Origin: Trichormus sp. M33_DOE_039
Lineage (GTDB): Bacteria > Cyanobacteriota > Cyanobacteriia > Cyanobacteriales > Nostocaceae
Length of the DNA: 58,793 nucleotides
Reading direction: 5' to 3'
NCBI GenBank assembly: GCA_015296085.1
Contig: DVDT01000035.1
Coordinates: forward strand, 1-58,793
This document shows, piece after piece, positions 17,350 through 25,799 of the stretch. The notes below the pieces were generated by a model that was not told where the DNA came from, searched no databases, and was given only the letters and a program-made list of their open reading frames with translations. Numbering within the stretch: position 1 is the stretch's first letter; every line of letters begins with the position of its first letter. The translations under genes were made by a program, and so were the position numbers.

Positions 17350-18027
17350 TTAATCAATTAAACCTTCGGCTCTAGCTCGCATTTCTGTTTGAATACGGAT
17401 ATTTTTACCTTGGTCGGGATAAAGGTCTAACGCGTCTTGTAACTTACTCCAGTAGTGACGTACCATGCGTTCGGAGATAGACATTTTTTCGGCGATCGCT
17501 TTATCTTGTAAGCCTTCATCAAATGCTAAACTGAGTACCTGCAACCACTCCGGTTTAATTTCTAATCCCCCATGAATTCCTTTGATATCTTTTGTATGGG
17601 TTAAGCCTTGTAATGCCCAATCAACTCTCGTTAACATTTCTTGAGTAGTAAGGCTTTTATCTGCAACAGTAAAACCCCCTTTATGACTATCAATCTCAGG
17701 TTTGATTCTGACTAAAGTTCTGATATGTGCGCTTTGTACAACAATATTTAAGTCGGGATAATTTTTCATCAATGTTCTGAGGAGTTGCACTCCCGTGTCA
17801 GGTTTTGCGATTACTCCTATATTTTTGGGGATGGACAAATCCATAACAACAATATCCGGCTGTAAAATACTTACTTGTTCTAGCGCATAATAAGCATTAA
17901 TAGCGGTGATAATTTCTGATTCAGTATAATGTTTTTGTAAGACTGCTACTGTTCCACTTAAAACTGATTCATGGTCATCAATAACTAAAATTTTTAAAAG
18001 TGTATTATTAGTTAATACTTGTTTCAT
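17350..18027 (-). CDS. response regulator with LuxR-type output
   Basis: 225 residues from the ATG at 18025-18027, seven bases after GGGTG. Receiver domain about 10-140: IDDHES pocket, phosphoacceptor Asp in PDIVVMDLSIPKN, a conserved S/T in VVQSAHI and Lys in VADKSL. It is slightly longer than a standard receiver because of the loop SIPKNIGVIAKPDTG. The C-terminal helix-turn-helix (about 165-205: LSLAFDEGLQDKAIAEKMSI, SERMVRHYWSKLQDAL) is a diverged LuxR-type DNA-binding domain. Located between the CHASE2 kinase gene and a kinase-like gene on the same strand, it is the obvious target of the former. Confidence 0.88.
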   Translation of the reverse strand: MKQVLTNNTLLKILVIDDHESVLSGTVAVLQKHYTESEIITAINAYYALEQVSILQPDIVVMDLSIPKNIGVIAKPDTGVQLLRTLMKNYPDLNIVVQSAHIRTLVRIKPEIDSHKGGFTVADKSLTTQEMLTRVDWALQGLTHTKDIKGIHGGLEIKPEWLQVLSLAFDEGLQDKAIAEKMSISERMVRHYWSKLQDALDLYPDQGKNIRIQTEMRARAEGLID

Positions 18028-18209
18028 GATTAACACCCTAAAATCAATTTTATATAAGGGCAATTGAAATTAAAATCATCAAGAATAAATGTGGTATCTA
18101 AAATCTATATTTTTGATTTTCACATTTATCAAGTGAAATTATTCTACCGATGAAATGATTGTTTAGATAGCACTTTTAGGTGAGAATTCAAAAATTTTTA
18201 GGACAATAA

Positions 18210-18869
18210 TTACCAGGATAAATACCAAACTGCTTGACAATGGCTAGTACGATAGAAACATCTACCTGAAGTTAAAAATTGAAAGGTATCGCAAAGGTAA
18301 TTTAATTCAGGCAAACTAGTATTACAGATAAATGTAGTCACATCAGGATAATTAATTTGTATACTTAACTGCCCTAGATTTTTTTTCTGTTTTAAACTAA
18401 TAGAAATTGTAATTTTTGTAAGAATATGTGGTAAGGTTATGGTCAGTAATTCGTCCAAAGTTGATAAAACAATTAAACTATGGGATGCTTGTTCATGTCG
18501 CCAATAAATCGGCAGATCAAGATGAAAGTATAGGTGTGGATTAAGTGCTAGCCAAGGTTCTATTAAGCACTCAATAGCTAGCGGGAAACTATCTTGAAGT
18601 GATTCTGGAAATAAGCGGTTGCTCAATTGTACTAAAGAATGGTGAAAATTATCAATTTGTCTCAGATAATCCTGAGTTTGATTGTGAGATAAATCCAAGT
18701 TATCTGTTGTTAACACATCTAGATGGCGACGAATTGTAAAGGTTTCTTGCAATAAATCATCCCGAATTTTCTCCGCTTCGAGAAAAAGCTTTATTGACTG
18801 TCTAGAAGACCACCATTGCAATGCTTGTTGAATTCTCTGATAGGATGGCAGAAATTTAACAAGGGTCAT
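18210..18869 (-). CDS. degenerate histidine-kinase-like protein
   Basis: 219 residues, no membrane helix. An N-terminal helical segment (AEKIRDDLLQETFTIRRHLD, about 31-50) resembles the dimerisation helix of NarX-type kinases, but no His is found at the usual phosphorylation position. The second half (about 125-219: LIVLSTLDELLTITLPHILT, LGQLSIQINYP) has the outline of a HATPase but lacks N and G boxes. It is first in a minus-strand set with a response regulator and a CHASE2 kinase; it could be a non-catalytic dimer partner or a phosphatase of the regulator. Conserved-protein status is an inference. Confidence 0.65.
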   Translation of the reverse strand: MTLVKFLPSYQRIQQALQWWSSRQSIKLFLEAEKIRDDLLQETFTIRRHLDVLTTDNLDLSHNQTQDYLRQIDNFHHSLVQLSNRLFPESLQDSFPLAIECLIEPWLALNPHLYFHLDLPIYWRHEQASHSLIVLSTLDELLTITLPHILTKITISISLKQKKNLGQLSIQINYPDVTTFICNTSLPELNYLCDTFQFLTSGRCFYRTSHCQAVWYLSW

Positions 18870-18996
18870 AGCTTATAGGGTACAGATTACAGGGTATAGG
18901 TTACAGAAAAGGCTAGAGGCTAGGGAGATCATCTCAGCTTAGATAAGTTTCTAGCGTAGGTGAGCAAGATAAACATAGATTTTCGCCCTTTATATC

Positions 18997-19176
18997 AAGT
19001 TTCTCAGTCGTAAATTAAGTTTTTGGCTTATAAATCAAATTTCTCAGCCGGGAATCAAGTTTCTCAGTCGTGTATCAAGTTTTTCAGTCGTAAACCAACT
19101 TTCTCAGCCGGGAATCAAGTTTCTCAGTCGTAAACCAACTTTCTCAGCCGGGAATCAAGTTTCTCAGTCGTAAACC
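18997..19176. repeat. tandem array of nine 20-bp units
   Basis: Nine contiguous units of exactly 20 bases, consensus AAGTTTCTCAGTCGTAAACC, alternating in the 3' half with a variant AACTTTCTCAGCCGGGAATC. There are no spacers between units, so it is not a CRISPR array. It lies downstream of the HlyD gene and upstream of the kinase-like gene, in a 386-base spacer. The last five units are nearly identical in pairs (a 40-base higher-order unit), which points to recent expansion. Confidence 0.9.
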
Positions 19177-19256
19177 GAATATTATCCAAAAAGTTTGGTA
19201 ATGGGAATCGCTTGACACTCAAGACATTCACTACGCCTATTCCCCATTCTCCAGCG

Positions 19257-20654
19257 TTACAAGTCAGAAATTAATCTGGCTTTTCTGAGGATGAATTGTA
19301 ATGCTGTCTCTTGCTGAGAAATAATATTAGCGTTGGCATTCATGCCTGATTGAATGTAACATTGCTGCTTACCATTACCAAATTTCAGGCTTTCTGGTTG
19401 AATTGTCGCCTCAAAATAGCGGTCAGTTGAGGGGACAGAATCGTGATCATTGCGTTGCGGTGTGATGGCATCAGGGGAAATTTCACTCACTACAGCTTGG
19501 AGAGTTCCATAATCTGGGTAGGGACAAGCATCAACTCGCAGTTGCACTTTTTGTCCCACAGCAACTTTTTTAATGTCTGCGGTGGGAATCATCGCTTTGA
19601 CAACTAATGGAGTATTTTGAGGAACAATCTCTGCGATCGCCTCGCTAGTGCGTACTACTTGGCCAGGGTTGCGTAAATTTAGTTTGAGAACTATACCATC
19701 GCTGGTAGCGCGAATAATACTGCTTTGTAATTGTCTTTCGATTTGTTGCAGTTCTTGATGAGATTGGTTGATTTGCCCTTGAATTTCTACGCGACGCTGC
19801 TGGAGGGACTGTTTTTCTTTATTTAGCGTAGCAATACTAGCTTCGCCTCTAGCATGTTCTTGAGCAATGCGTTCAGAGGCGATCGCTACAATTGCCATGC
19901 TAGGATTAACCGCCGCCTTGGCTGATTGCAATTGGGTTTGGGCAATTTCCACAGCTTGTTTTTCGGCTGCTAATGCGAATTTAGTCTGTTCAACAACGAG
20001 TTTTTTCTGTTCGTATTCCCGTCTACCAATTGCACCAATTTCCGTTAATTGCTGATAGCGATCGCGGTCTACTTCGGCAAAGTTTAAGTCAGCTTGGGCT
20101 TTTTGTAAATTAGCTCTGGCCTTTTCTAAGTTAGCTTCCGCTGCTAAATATTCACTTTGAGTAGTTATTTGCTTTTCTTGGTAGTCTCGTTGATTTTTGC
20201 TGAAATCTGCCTGTGCAGAGGCAATTGTCCGCTCAATTAATCTACTTTCTGCCAGGATTTGAGTATCTAAGGCACTGATTTGGGCATCAATTTGGATGAG
20301 TTGTAACTTACCTTGTTGAATATTGCTTTGTAAGAGACTTTGTTTAATTTGTAATTGATCTGTATCCAAATGCGCGATCGCATCACCCCGCTTCACCAAT
20401 TGATTTTCCTTCACCAAAACACTTTCAACCGTTCCCTCCATTTCTGGCTGCACTAGCCGCACATCACCTACAGGACGCACAGTTGCAGCCGTTCTGACGA
20501 CCACATCATATTTAACCCAAGCCGAAAGTGCGATCGCACTTCCCACAGTCGCTATGAGTAACAGTCCTAATAAAGAAGTCCATGTACTAATAGAAGGTAA
20601 AAACTCTTCATTTGGATCTGCTGTGAGGATTTTCTGATTTTGAACATACAGCAT
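19257..20654 (-). CDS. HlyD-family membrane fusion protein
   Basis: 465 residues. One N-terminal membrane helix (SLLGLLLIATVGSAIALSAW, about 28-47) is followed by a lipoyl/biotinyl-type half domain (VRPVGDVRLVQPEMEGTVES, LVKRGDAIAHLDTDQL), long coiled-coil helices (about 115-310) and a second half with beta-barrel (VVKAMIPTADIKKVAVGQKV). Such periplasmic adaptors connect a peptidase-containing ABC exporter to an outer-membrane channel (TolC/HgdD type, not in the window). Its start follows the exporter gene by about 60 bases on the same strand, so it completes the export system for the small precursors at 22.9-24.3 kb. Confidence 0.93.
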   Translation of the reverse strand: MLYVQNQKILTADPNEEFLPSISTWTSLLGLLLIATVGSAIALSAWVKYDVVVRTAATVRPVGDVRLVQPEMEGTVESVLVKENQLVKRGDAIAHLDTDQLQIKQSLLQSNIQQGKLQLIQIDAQISALDTQILAESRLIERTIASAQADFSKNQRDYQEKQITTQSEYLAAEANLEKARANLQKAQADLNFAEVDRDRYQQLTEIGAIGRREYEQKKLVVEQTKFALAAEKQAVEIAQTQLQSAKAAVNPSMAIVAIASERIAQEHARGEASIATLNKEKQSLQQRRVEIQGQINQSHQELQQIERQLQSSIIRATSDGIVLKLNLRNPGQVVRTSEAIAEIVPQNTPLVVKAMIPTADIKKVAVGQKVQLRVDACPYPDYGTLQAVVSEISPDAITPQRNDHDSVPSTDRYFEATIQPESLKFGNGKQQCYIQSGMNANANIISQQETALQFILRKARLISDL

Positions 20655-20713
20655 ATTTCACCGCAGAATTATTACTATTTCAGACTAATTCTCTACAAGT
20701 AATTACGAATTGA

Positions 20714-22864
20714 TTAAGGGACTAAGAAATCTAGATGTTCTCCTACTTTTGTCTGTAAATCTGCTAGAGAACCTTGTAACTTTAATCTACCTTGCTCTAG
20801 CAACACAATCCAATCTGCTCGATTAATGACTCTTGGACGATGACTAATTAAAATGGTTGTTTTACCTTGACGATGACTCAATAATTGATCTAAAACCTGC
20901 GCTTCACTTACAGGATCAAGCCCGCCAGTTGATTCATCTAAAATTAAAATTGGTGGTTCTGTAATTATGGCTCTAGCTATCGCCAAGCGTTGACGTTGAC
21001 CACCGGAAATATTAGCACCAAATTCACCTAAGATAGTTTGATATTTGTCAGGTAATTTACCAATAAACTCATCAGCACCAGCAATTTGACAAGCTCTAAC
21101 AATTTGCTCAAAGCTCACAAAGGGAGTACCCAAACGAAAGTTTTCTACAATCGAACGACTCCAAAAATGAGCATCTTGAGGCACTAATATTACCTGCTGA
21201 CGTAAACAATCTAAGGAAAGGTCTTCTAAATTATATAAGCCAATGCGAATGTTGCCCGATTGCAAAGAATATAAGCCAGCAATTAGTTTAGCTAGCGTAC
21301 TTTTACCACAACCAGATTTGCCAATTAGAGCAGTAACTTTACCGCCAGGAATTTTTAAAGTAAAGTCTTCTAATAAATCAATTCTACCAGCATAGTGAAA
21401 GTTGACATTTGTACAAATAATATCAGCATCACTTGATAATCTAGCAAAAGGTTTTTTAGTGTCTCCCTCATCTTCTGGTGTAGTATCGATAACTTCTGTT
21501 AAACGTTGAACAGCCGTTTTAGCGGTGGTAAATTCATCAACGAAACTAATGATTGTAGCAATTAATCCTAGGAAATTACCATTCATAGAGTTAAAAGCTA
21601 GTAACTGCCCGATACTCAAGTTTTCTGCCGGATTAATAACTAAGTTGCCACCATACCAAAGTAAAATAATACTGCCAATACTGGAAACAAAATTAGAGAA
21701 TGTCCCGTTGATAATGCCTATTTGAATTGTGCGTAAGGTCAGATTAGTGAGATGCCTAAAGCGATTTTGCAATTCATCTAAAAATTGTGAACTAGATGTA
21801 GTAGTTTTAAGAGTGAGTGCGCCTTTAAAGGTTTCTACTAAAATTCCTTGTGCTTCTGCATCTTTTACTAAAAGCTCACGAGTTTTTTGCTGTAATGTTG
21901 GCTGAAAGACAATGGTAGATATGCTCATAAATACAGACATGACCATAGCTAAAGCAGTCAACTTCCAGCTATAAAAAATCATCAAGCATAAAGAAATTGA
22001 CGCAATAAAAAAGCGACTAGGTAGACTAATGACAACTTGAGCAACTAACTGATTGATTTGGTTAATATCTCGTAGACGACTGATAACCTCTCCGCTGCGA
22101 CGAGCTTCGTAATAACTCAAAGGTAATCGGAGAATTTGACGGCAGAAATCTAAAACTAATCCTAGTTGTAACCTTTGGGCAAAGTGAGCAATTAAGTTAG
22201 ATTGTACCCAAGATAAACTACTAGAAATAATATTCATCACTACTACAGCGATCGCCATCGTCGTGAGTAGCTTAGTATCACCACGAACTAAAATATCATC
22301 AGTGAGGATTTGTAATAAAAAAGGCGACGCTAAAGATAAAATTCCTAACAACAGATTGAGAGGTAAAGCTTGAGCTAAAATCCCTCTAAAATTCCAGACA
22401 CGCCGAAAGAAACGCCCAAAACCAGCTATTTTGTCATCTTCACCTTGAAAAAATAATTCGGGATTTGGCTCTAATAACAACATTAACCAATCAGTCCATC
22501 CCTCAACTAAATCTTTGGGTGAGAGATAACGGATACCTACAGCCGGATCGGATATGATATATTTTTTCCCTTTTTTACCGTATAGAACTACCCAATGTTT
22601 GCCTTGCCAGTGGATAATTGCTGGTAAAGTTGCTTTGTGGATTTGGTTTAATAGTTCGGGTGAAGTTTTAACTGGACGAGCTTGAAAACCTAGGGTTTCT
22701 GCTCCTCGTTTTAGTCCTAATAAAGTTGTACCAAATTGTCCTGTACCTACAGCCTCACGAATGCGAATCAGAGTAAAATTGCGTCCATAATATTTAGCGA
22801 TCGCAGCCAGACAAGCAGCACCACAATCTTCTTGACTATGTTGTACAACGTGAGCATATTTCAT
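20714..22864 (-). CDS. peptidase-containing ABC transporter (PCAT, C39 type) for double-glycine peptides
   Basis: 716 residues. The C39 peptidase domain (about 1-130) has all catalytic parts: Gln8, Cys14 in QEDCGAAC, His90 in KHWVVLYG and Asp106 in ISDPAVG. Six membrane helices follow (about 165-440), then the nucleotide-binding domain (about 480-716) with Walker A GKSGCGKST, signature ISGGQRQR, Walker B ILILDES and switch His in ILISHRPR. The family cleaves leaders after Gly-Gly and exports the core peptide. Four precursors with such leaders lie directly upstream, the nearest ending 21 bases from its start, so the substrate assignment is strong. Confidence 0.95.
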   Translation of the reverse strand: MKYAHVVQHSQEDCGAACLAAIAKYYGRNFTLIRIREAVGTGQFGTTLLGLKRGAETLGFQARPVKTSPELLNQIHKATLPAIIHWQGKHWVVLYGKKGKKYIISDPAVGIRYLSPKDLVEGWTDWLMLLLEPNPELFFQGEDDKIAGFGRFFRRVWNFRGILAQALPLNLLLGILSLASPFLLQILTDDILVRGDTKLLTTMAIAVVVMNIISSSLSWVQSNLIAHFAQRLQLGLVLDFCRQILRLPLSYYEARRSGEVISRLRDINQINQLVAQVVISLPSRFFIASISLCLMIFYSWKLTALAMVMSVFMSISTIVFQPTLQQKTRELLVKDAEAQGILVETFKGALTLKTTTSSSQFLDELQNRFRHLTNLTLRTIQIGIINGTFSNFVSSIGSIILLWYGGNLVINPAENLSIGQLLAFNSMNGNFLGLIATIISFVDEFTTAKTAVQRLTEVIDTTPEDEGDTKKPFARLSSDADIICTNVNFHYAGRIDLLEDFTLKIPGGKVTALIGKSGCGKSTLAKLIAGLYSLQSGNIRIGLYNLEDLSLDCLRQQVILVPQDAHFWSRSIVENFRLGTPFVSFEQIVRACQIAGADEFIGKLPDKYQTILGEFGANISGGQRQRLAIARAIITEPPILILDESTGGLDPVSEAQVLDQLLSHRQGKTTILISHRPRVINRADWIVLLEQGRLKLQGSLADLQTKVGEHLDFLVP

Positions 22865-22885
22865 AAGACAAAACTCTGATACAGA

Positions 22886-23158
22886 TTAAAGACTTTCAAA
22901 TCTTGCTCTTGATGATTTTCTCCGGCTGCGACTATTAGTATTGACTTGGAAATCACTCTCTTGATCATCATTAAAAATGAATGAGTTCATCCAAGCAAAA
23001 TGAATCTCATCTGATGTAAGTCCAGGGTTGCCAAATAAAACAGCAGCACCCAAAATATACATATAAGTATCTAAGTCAAAACTAACCCTTATACCTCCGC
23101 AGACGGCAGCAGATTCTTCAGAAGTTAGTTCTGTAAATAGTGTGCTTGGTTCTTCCAT
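22886..23158 (-). CDS. double-glycine leader peptide precursor, core family A, basic tail
   Basis: 90 residues; AGGA lies six bases before the ATG. The leader (1-22) is MEEPSTLFTELTSEESAAVC then GG, matching the bacteriocin leader pattern (L-F, hydrophobic spacing, E-E/S, GG). The predicted core begins IRVSFDLD and contains YMYILG, LFGNPGLTSDE and HFAWMNSF, shared with the precursors at 23747 and 24083. Its C-terminal tail is different: it ends in a Ser/Arg-rich stretch (NSRSRRKSSRARFESL). It ends 21 bases before the PCAT gene. A Cys just before GG is unusual. Antimicrobial or signalling function is inferred from the transporter only. Confidence 0.8.
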   Translation of the reverse strand: MEEPSTLFTELTSEESAAVCGGIRVSFDLDTYMYILGAAVLFGNPGLTSDEIHFAWMNSFIFNDDQESDFQVNTNSRSRRKSSRARFESL

Positions 23159-23275
23159 CGTTTTCCTCTTGAAATCGGTATCACGATCAGAAAATCTGAC
23201 AAACCTGGAACTCTAACTACATGATGAGTAATTAGTCATGTAATTTATGACTACCTATTTTTGACTGACAAGCAA

Positions 23276-23551
23276 TCAAGAATTATTGACGCTCCAAGTA
23301 CTTGGTATGCCTAATTCCACATAAAGACCATTAGTGGTTTCTGTAGTGGTTTTCTTCCCAGATCCAGAAAGAGGAACACTAGCTTTTTGTCCGTGACCAT
23401 CTGCATTGACAATTTGCATTTCTTGGGTAGGTTCGGTAGTGGAAAACATAGCATATGGCATATTATTGCTATTGCTACTTGTGAAGCCACCACTGACAAA
23501 ACAAGCTTCTTCAGCAGTTAAGAGATTAAAAAGATGAATGCTTTCATTCAT
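23276..23551 (-). CDS. double-glycine leader peptide precursor, unrelated core
   Basis: 91 residues from the ATG at 23549-23551, eight bases after AGGAG; an upstream ATG would add 13 residues without a binding site. The leader MNESIHLFNLLTAEEACFVS then GG fits the same pattern as its neighbours. The core (about 70 residues, FTSSNSNNMPYAMFSTTEPT onward) is polar, Ser/Thr/Gly-rich, with no family A motif and no Cys. It may be a second component of a two-peptide system or a different exported peptide. Placed between family A precursors, it is surely part of the same operon. Confidence 0.72.
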   Translation of the reverse strand: MNESIHLFNLLTAEEACFVSGGFTSSNSNNMPYAMFSTTEPTQEMQIVNADGHGQKASVPLSGSGKKTTTETTNGLYVELGIPSTWSVNNS

Positions 23552-23746
23552 GAATGTTTGCTCCTTGTAACTATTAATGTTTGGCTTCATTTTGTGAAAA
23601 GATTAATCTAAATACTGGAATTTATAAATATGTTCCAGTATTTAGAAAATTCATGATCATTCAATTGTCTCTGAAGCAAATTTAGTCATTTTCCAGAAAG
23701 CTAATCATATGTTTTTAGCTTTCCCAGGCAAGCATTTCAGAGAAGG

Positions 23747-23962
23747 CTAATCATTTGTATCGACATCGATGGAACTAAATGATGTTTCCCAAGCGAACTG
23801 AGTTTCTTGTGTAGTGAGTCCGCTGTTACCAAACAGCAAACCATAACCTAAAATGTAAGCGTAATTATCGATGTTAAAATCAACGGTAACTTGACCACCG
23901 CTAACTGTAGCAGATTCTTCAAAAGAGATTTCGGCGAACAGGTTATTTTCAAGAACTAGCAT
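23747..23962 (-). CDS. double-glycine leader peptide precursor, core family A
   Basis: 71 residues from the ATG at 23960-23962, with GGAG nine bases upstream; an ATG 15 bases earlier lacks a binding site. Leader MLVLENNLFAEISFEESATVS then GG. The core QVTVDFNIDNYAYILGYG continues LLFGNSGLTTQE and FAWETSFSSI and ends acidic (DVDTND). It is nearly identical to the precursor at 24083-24307 up to the tail, and the upstream DNA is duplicated with it (unit about 345 bases), showing recent tandem duplication. Substrate of the PCAT at 20714-22864. Confidence 0.82.
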   Translation of the reverse strand: MLVLENNLFAEISFEESATVSGGQVTVDFNIDNYAYILGYGLLFGNSGLTTQETQFAWETSFSSIDVDTND

Positions 23963-24082
23963 GAAATTTGACTCCATTAACAGGAATTTTTTGAAATAGA
24001 TAAGTAGCTAACTGATGATTTAGGCAAGCCTGAGAAAGCTAGGAAGATTCCTTAGCTTCTCAAGCAAACCTGATGAAGAAAA

Positions 24083-24307
24083 CTAAATACCTAAATCTAA
24101 GTCATTGTCACCATCGTCGATGAATGATGTTTCCCAAGCGAACTGAATTTCGTCTGTAGTTAGTCCGCTATTACCAAACAGCAAACCATAACCTAAAATG
24201 TAAGCATAATCATCGACGTTAAAATCAACGGTAACTTGACCACCGCTAACTGTAGCAGATTCTTCAAAAGAGACTTCGGCGAACAGGTTATTTTCGAGAA
24301 CTAGCAT
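24083..24307 (-). CDS. double-glycine leader peptide precursor, core family A, first of the operon
   Basis: 74 residues from the ATG at 24305-24307 with GGAG nine bases upstream. Leader MLVLENNLFAEVSFEESATVS then GG. The core QVTVDFNVDDYAYILGYG continues LLFGNSGLTTDE and FAWETSFIDD and ends in an acidic tail (DDGDNDLDLGI). It is the most upstream precursor, so the operon promoter should lie in 24308-24625. No Cys is in the core, so no disulfide or thioether is expected. The core is moderately hydrophobic and anionic, unlike typical cationic class II bacteriocins. Confidence 0.82.
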   Translation of the reverse strand: MLVLENNLFAEVSFEESATVSGGQVTVDFNVDDYAYILGYGLLFGNSGLTTDEIQFAWETSFIDDGDNDLDLGI

Positions 24308-24625
24308 GAAACTTGACTCCATTAACAGGATTGTTTTGAACTAGATAAGCTAGTAGTTGATTGCTTGTTGTTGGCTCTTCAACTCTTCGCTTGCTTATTA
24401 CAATACCTGTGAATAAATAGCTGAGTCATTTACACTTGCGGCAAACTTAATTACCAAGTTTATGAGACCTAATTACTCGATTAAGTTGATGAGTTTTCTG
24501 AAAAATACAAACCTGAAGTGATGCTGAGGATAACTGTACCTTCCGACAACAGGTGAGTTTATAACCAAAAAAAATACTGTAGCTTCTCATTAAGAAACCA
24601 CAGTTAAATAAAGCAGATTGATCAA
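24308..24625. promoter_or_regulatory. leader/promoter region of the peptide operon
   Basis: About 318 bases upstream of the first precursor with no supported gene. It is AT-rich and presumably carries the promoter for the minus-strand peptide-exporter operon. I see no clear NtcA-type GTA-N8-TAC site or strong -35/-10 pair, so no exact promoter is claimed. Confidence 0.4.
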
Positions 24626-25054
24626 TTAGTATCTAGCTGAAGAAAGATTTTGTCCCAGCCGATCGCAAATTATTTTCAATTGTTCTTGATCGGTGATTGG
24701 ACACCGAGGATTGGGTAATTCTGTATTAGGCCATCCGGGTAAATTACTACATGGACACAATAAGGCTGGCATACCGACGTTACGCATAGGGATCGGCATC
24801 AAACAGCGACTACAGGGTGACATTTCCCAGGATGGTGTGAGTAATTCGGCAATAGTCTCGTGAGTTCCCTCCAAATAACAATCACTCGCCGATAACAAAA
24901 TCTTTTGCCAACATTCTTCAAACTCTTTGCTGTAGCGATCGCCTTGGTATATAGGTTGAGGTAGCAAATTTATTCCCTCATTACCGACCACTACTTTCTT
25001 ACCTAACTGAAACCAGTGAGCAAGATATTTTTTTACTTCTGTTTGGTTTGCCAT
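24626..25054 (-). CDS. conserved hypothetical protein with Cys cluster
   Basis: 142 residues, soluble. The first 85 residues are helical (LAHWFQLGKKVVVGNEGINL); then CSRCLMPIPMRN and CPCSNLPGWPN, followed by a later Cys (NPRCPI), form a zinc-ribbon-like or metal-binding cluster (about 91-130). It lies between the peptide operon and cobU on the same strand. I do not recognise the family; a metal-binding protein is inferred from the Cys spacing. Confidence 0.65.
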   Translation of the reverse strand: MANQTEVKKYLAHWFQLGKKVVVGNEGINLLPQPIYQGDRYSKEFEECWQKILLSASDCYLEGTHETIAELLTPSWEMSPCSRCLMPIPMRNVGMPALLCPCSNLPGWPNTELPNPRCPITDQEQLKIICDRLGQNLSSARY

Positions 25055-25177
25055 ACCACAATTCTACAATCGGTATGAGAAAAATTTTGAGACTAACTGT
25101 TTAATTTTCTATTAAGAATTCCACTAGAATTACATGAATGAATTAACATTAAATGTCTCGTAAACTTTCTTAATTTA

Positions 25178-25732
25178 TCATTCATTATTCATAATATTTG
25201 GTAGCGGTGTACCAAGTATGCTGAGATTTAAAGCATGGCCGCCAGTTACCAAATAAACAGCCTCACAAATCGCAGCTAGCTGACGCACCAAAGTACCCAG
25301 GCGATCGCGGAATGTCCTCCCCAAAGGATATGCTGGTACAACTCCCCAACCAGTTTCTTCCGCCACAAACACCATATCTGCCGCAACTAGCTGCACCGTC
25401 TCTAAAAATTCCGCCACAGCATTTTCCCAACTCTCATCATCTGCTTCTAACAGATTCGCCACCCAAGTTCCCAAAGAATCCACTAAAACACAAGTATTAG
25501 GTTTAACATCAGCCAGACTTGCAGATAGTGTTACAGGTACTTCTAATGTCACCCAATCTTGAGGACGGCGGTTTTTGTGTAATTGAATGCGTTGTTGCCA
25601 TTCTGCATCATCAAGGTTTACGGTAGCTGTCGCCACATAAACCACCTCTTTCCCTGATTCTCTTGCCAAATATTCTGCCCATTCACTTTTCCCAGACCGA
25701 GCCGGCCCAGTGATTAATATGACTTTACCCAA
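25178..25732 (-). CDS. cobU: adenosylcobinamide kinase / adenosylcobinamide-phosphate guanylyltransferase
   Basis: 184 residues, the usual CobU length. P-loop GPARSGKSEWAEYLA (about 9-23), then VVYVATATVNLDDAEWQQRI and HKNRRPQDWVTLEVP, with the GMP-accepting His in the LHKNRRP segment. VLVDSLGTWVANLL and FVAEETGWGVVPAYPLGRTF complete the signature. It phosphorylates adenosylcobinamide and adds GMP during assembly of the cobalamin lower ligand loop. No riboswitch is visible upstream; the start is 45 bases from a MITE-like repeat region. Confidence 0.93.
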   Translation of the reverse strand: MGKVILITGPARSGKSEWAEYLARESGKEVVYVATATVNLDDAEWQQRIQLHKNRRPQDWVTLEVPVTLSASLADVKPNTCVLVDSLGTWVANLLEADDESWENAVAEFLETVQLVAADMVFVAEETGWGVVPAYPLGRTFRDRLGTLVRQLAAICEAVYLVTGGHALNLSILGTPLPNIMNNE

Positions 25733-25799
25733 AGCTGTTTCCTTTATAGAGGTGTGAGGTGTAGGGATTTATAGTAGTTTACAGTTGATTTCAATACAG

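Noticed and set aside
18997-19176. CRISPR-like repeat array
   Set aside because: Units of 20 bases touch each other without spacers, and no cas gene is near.
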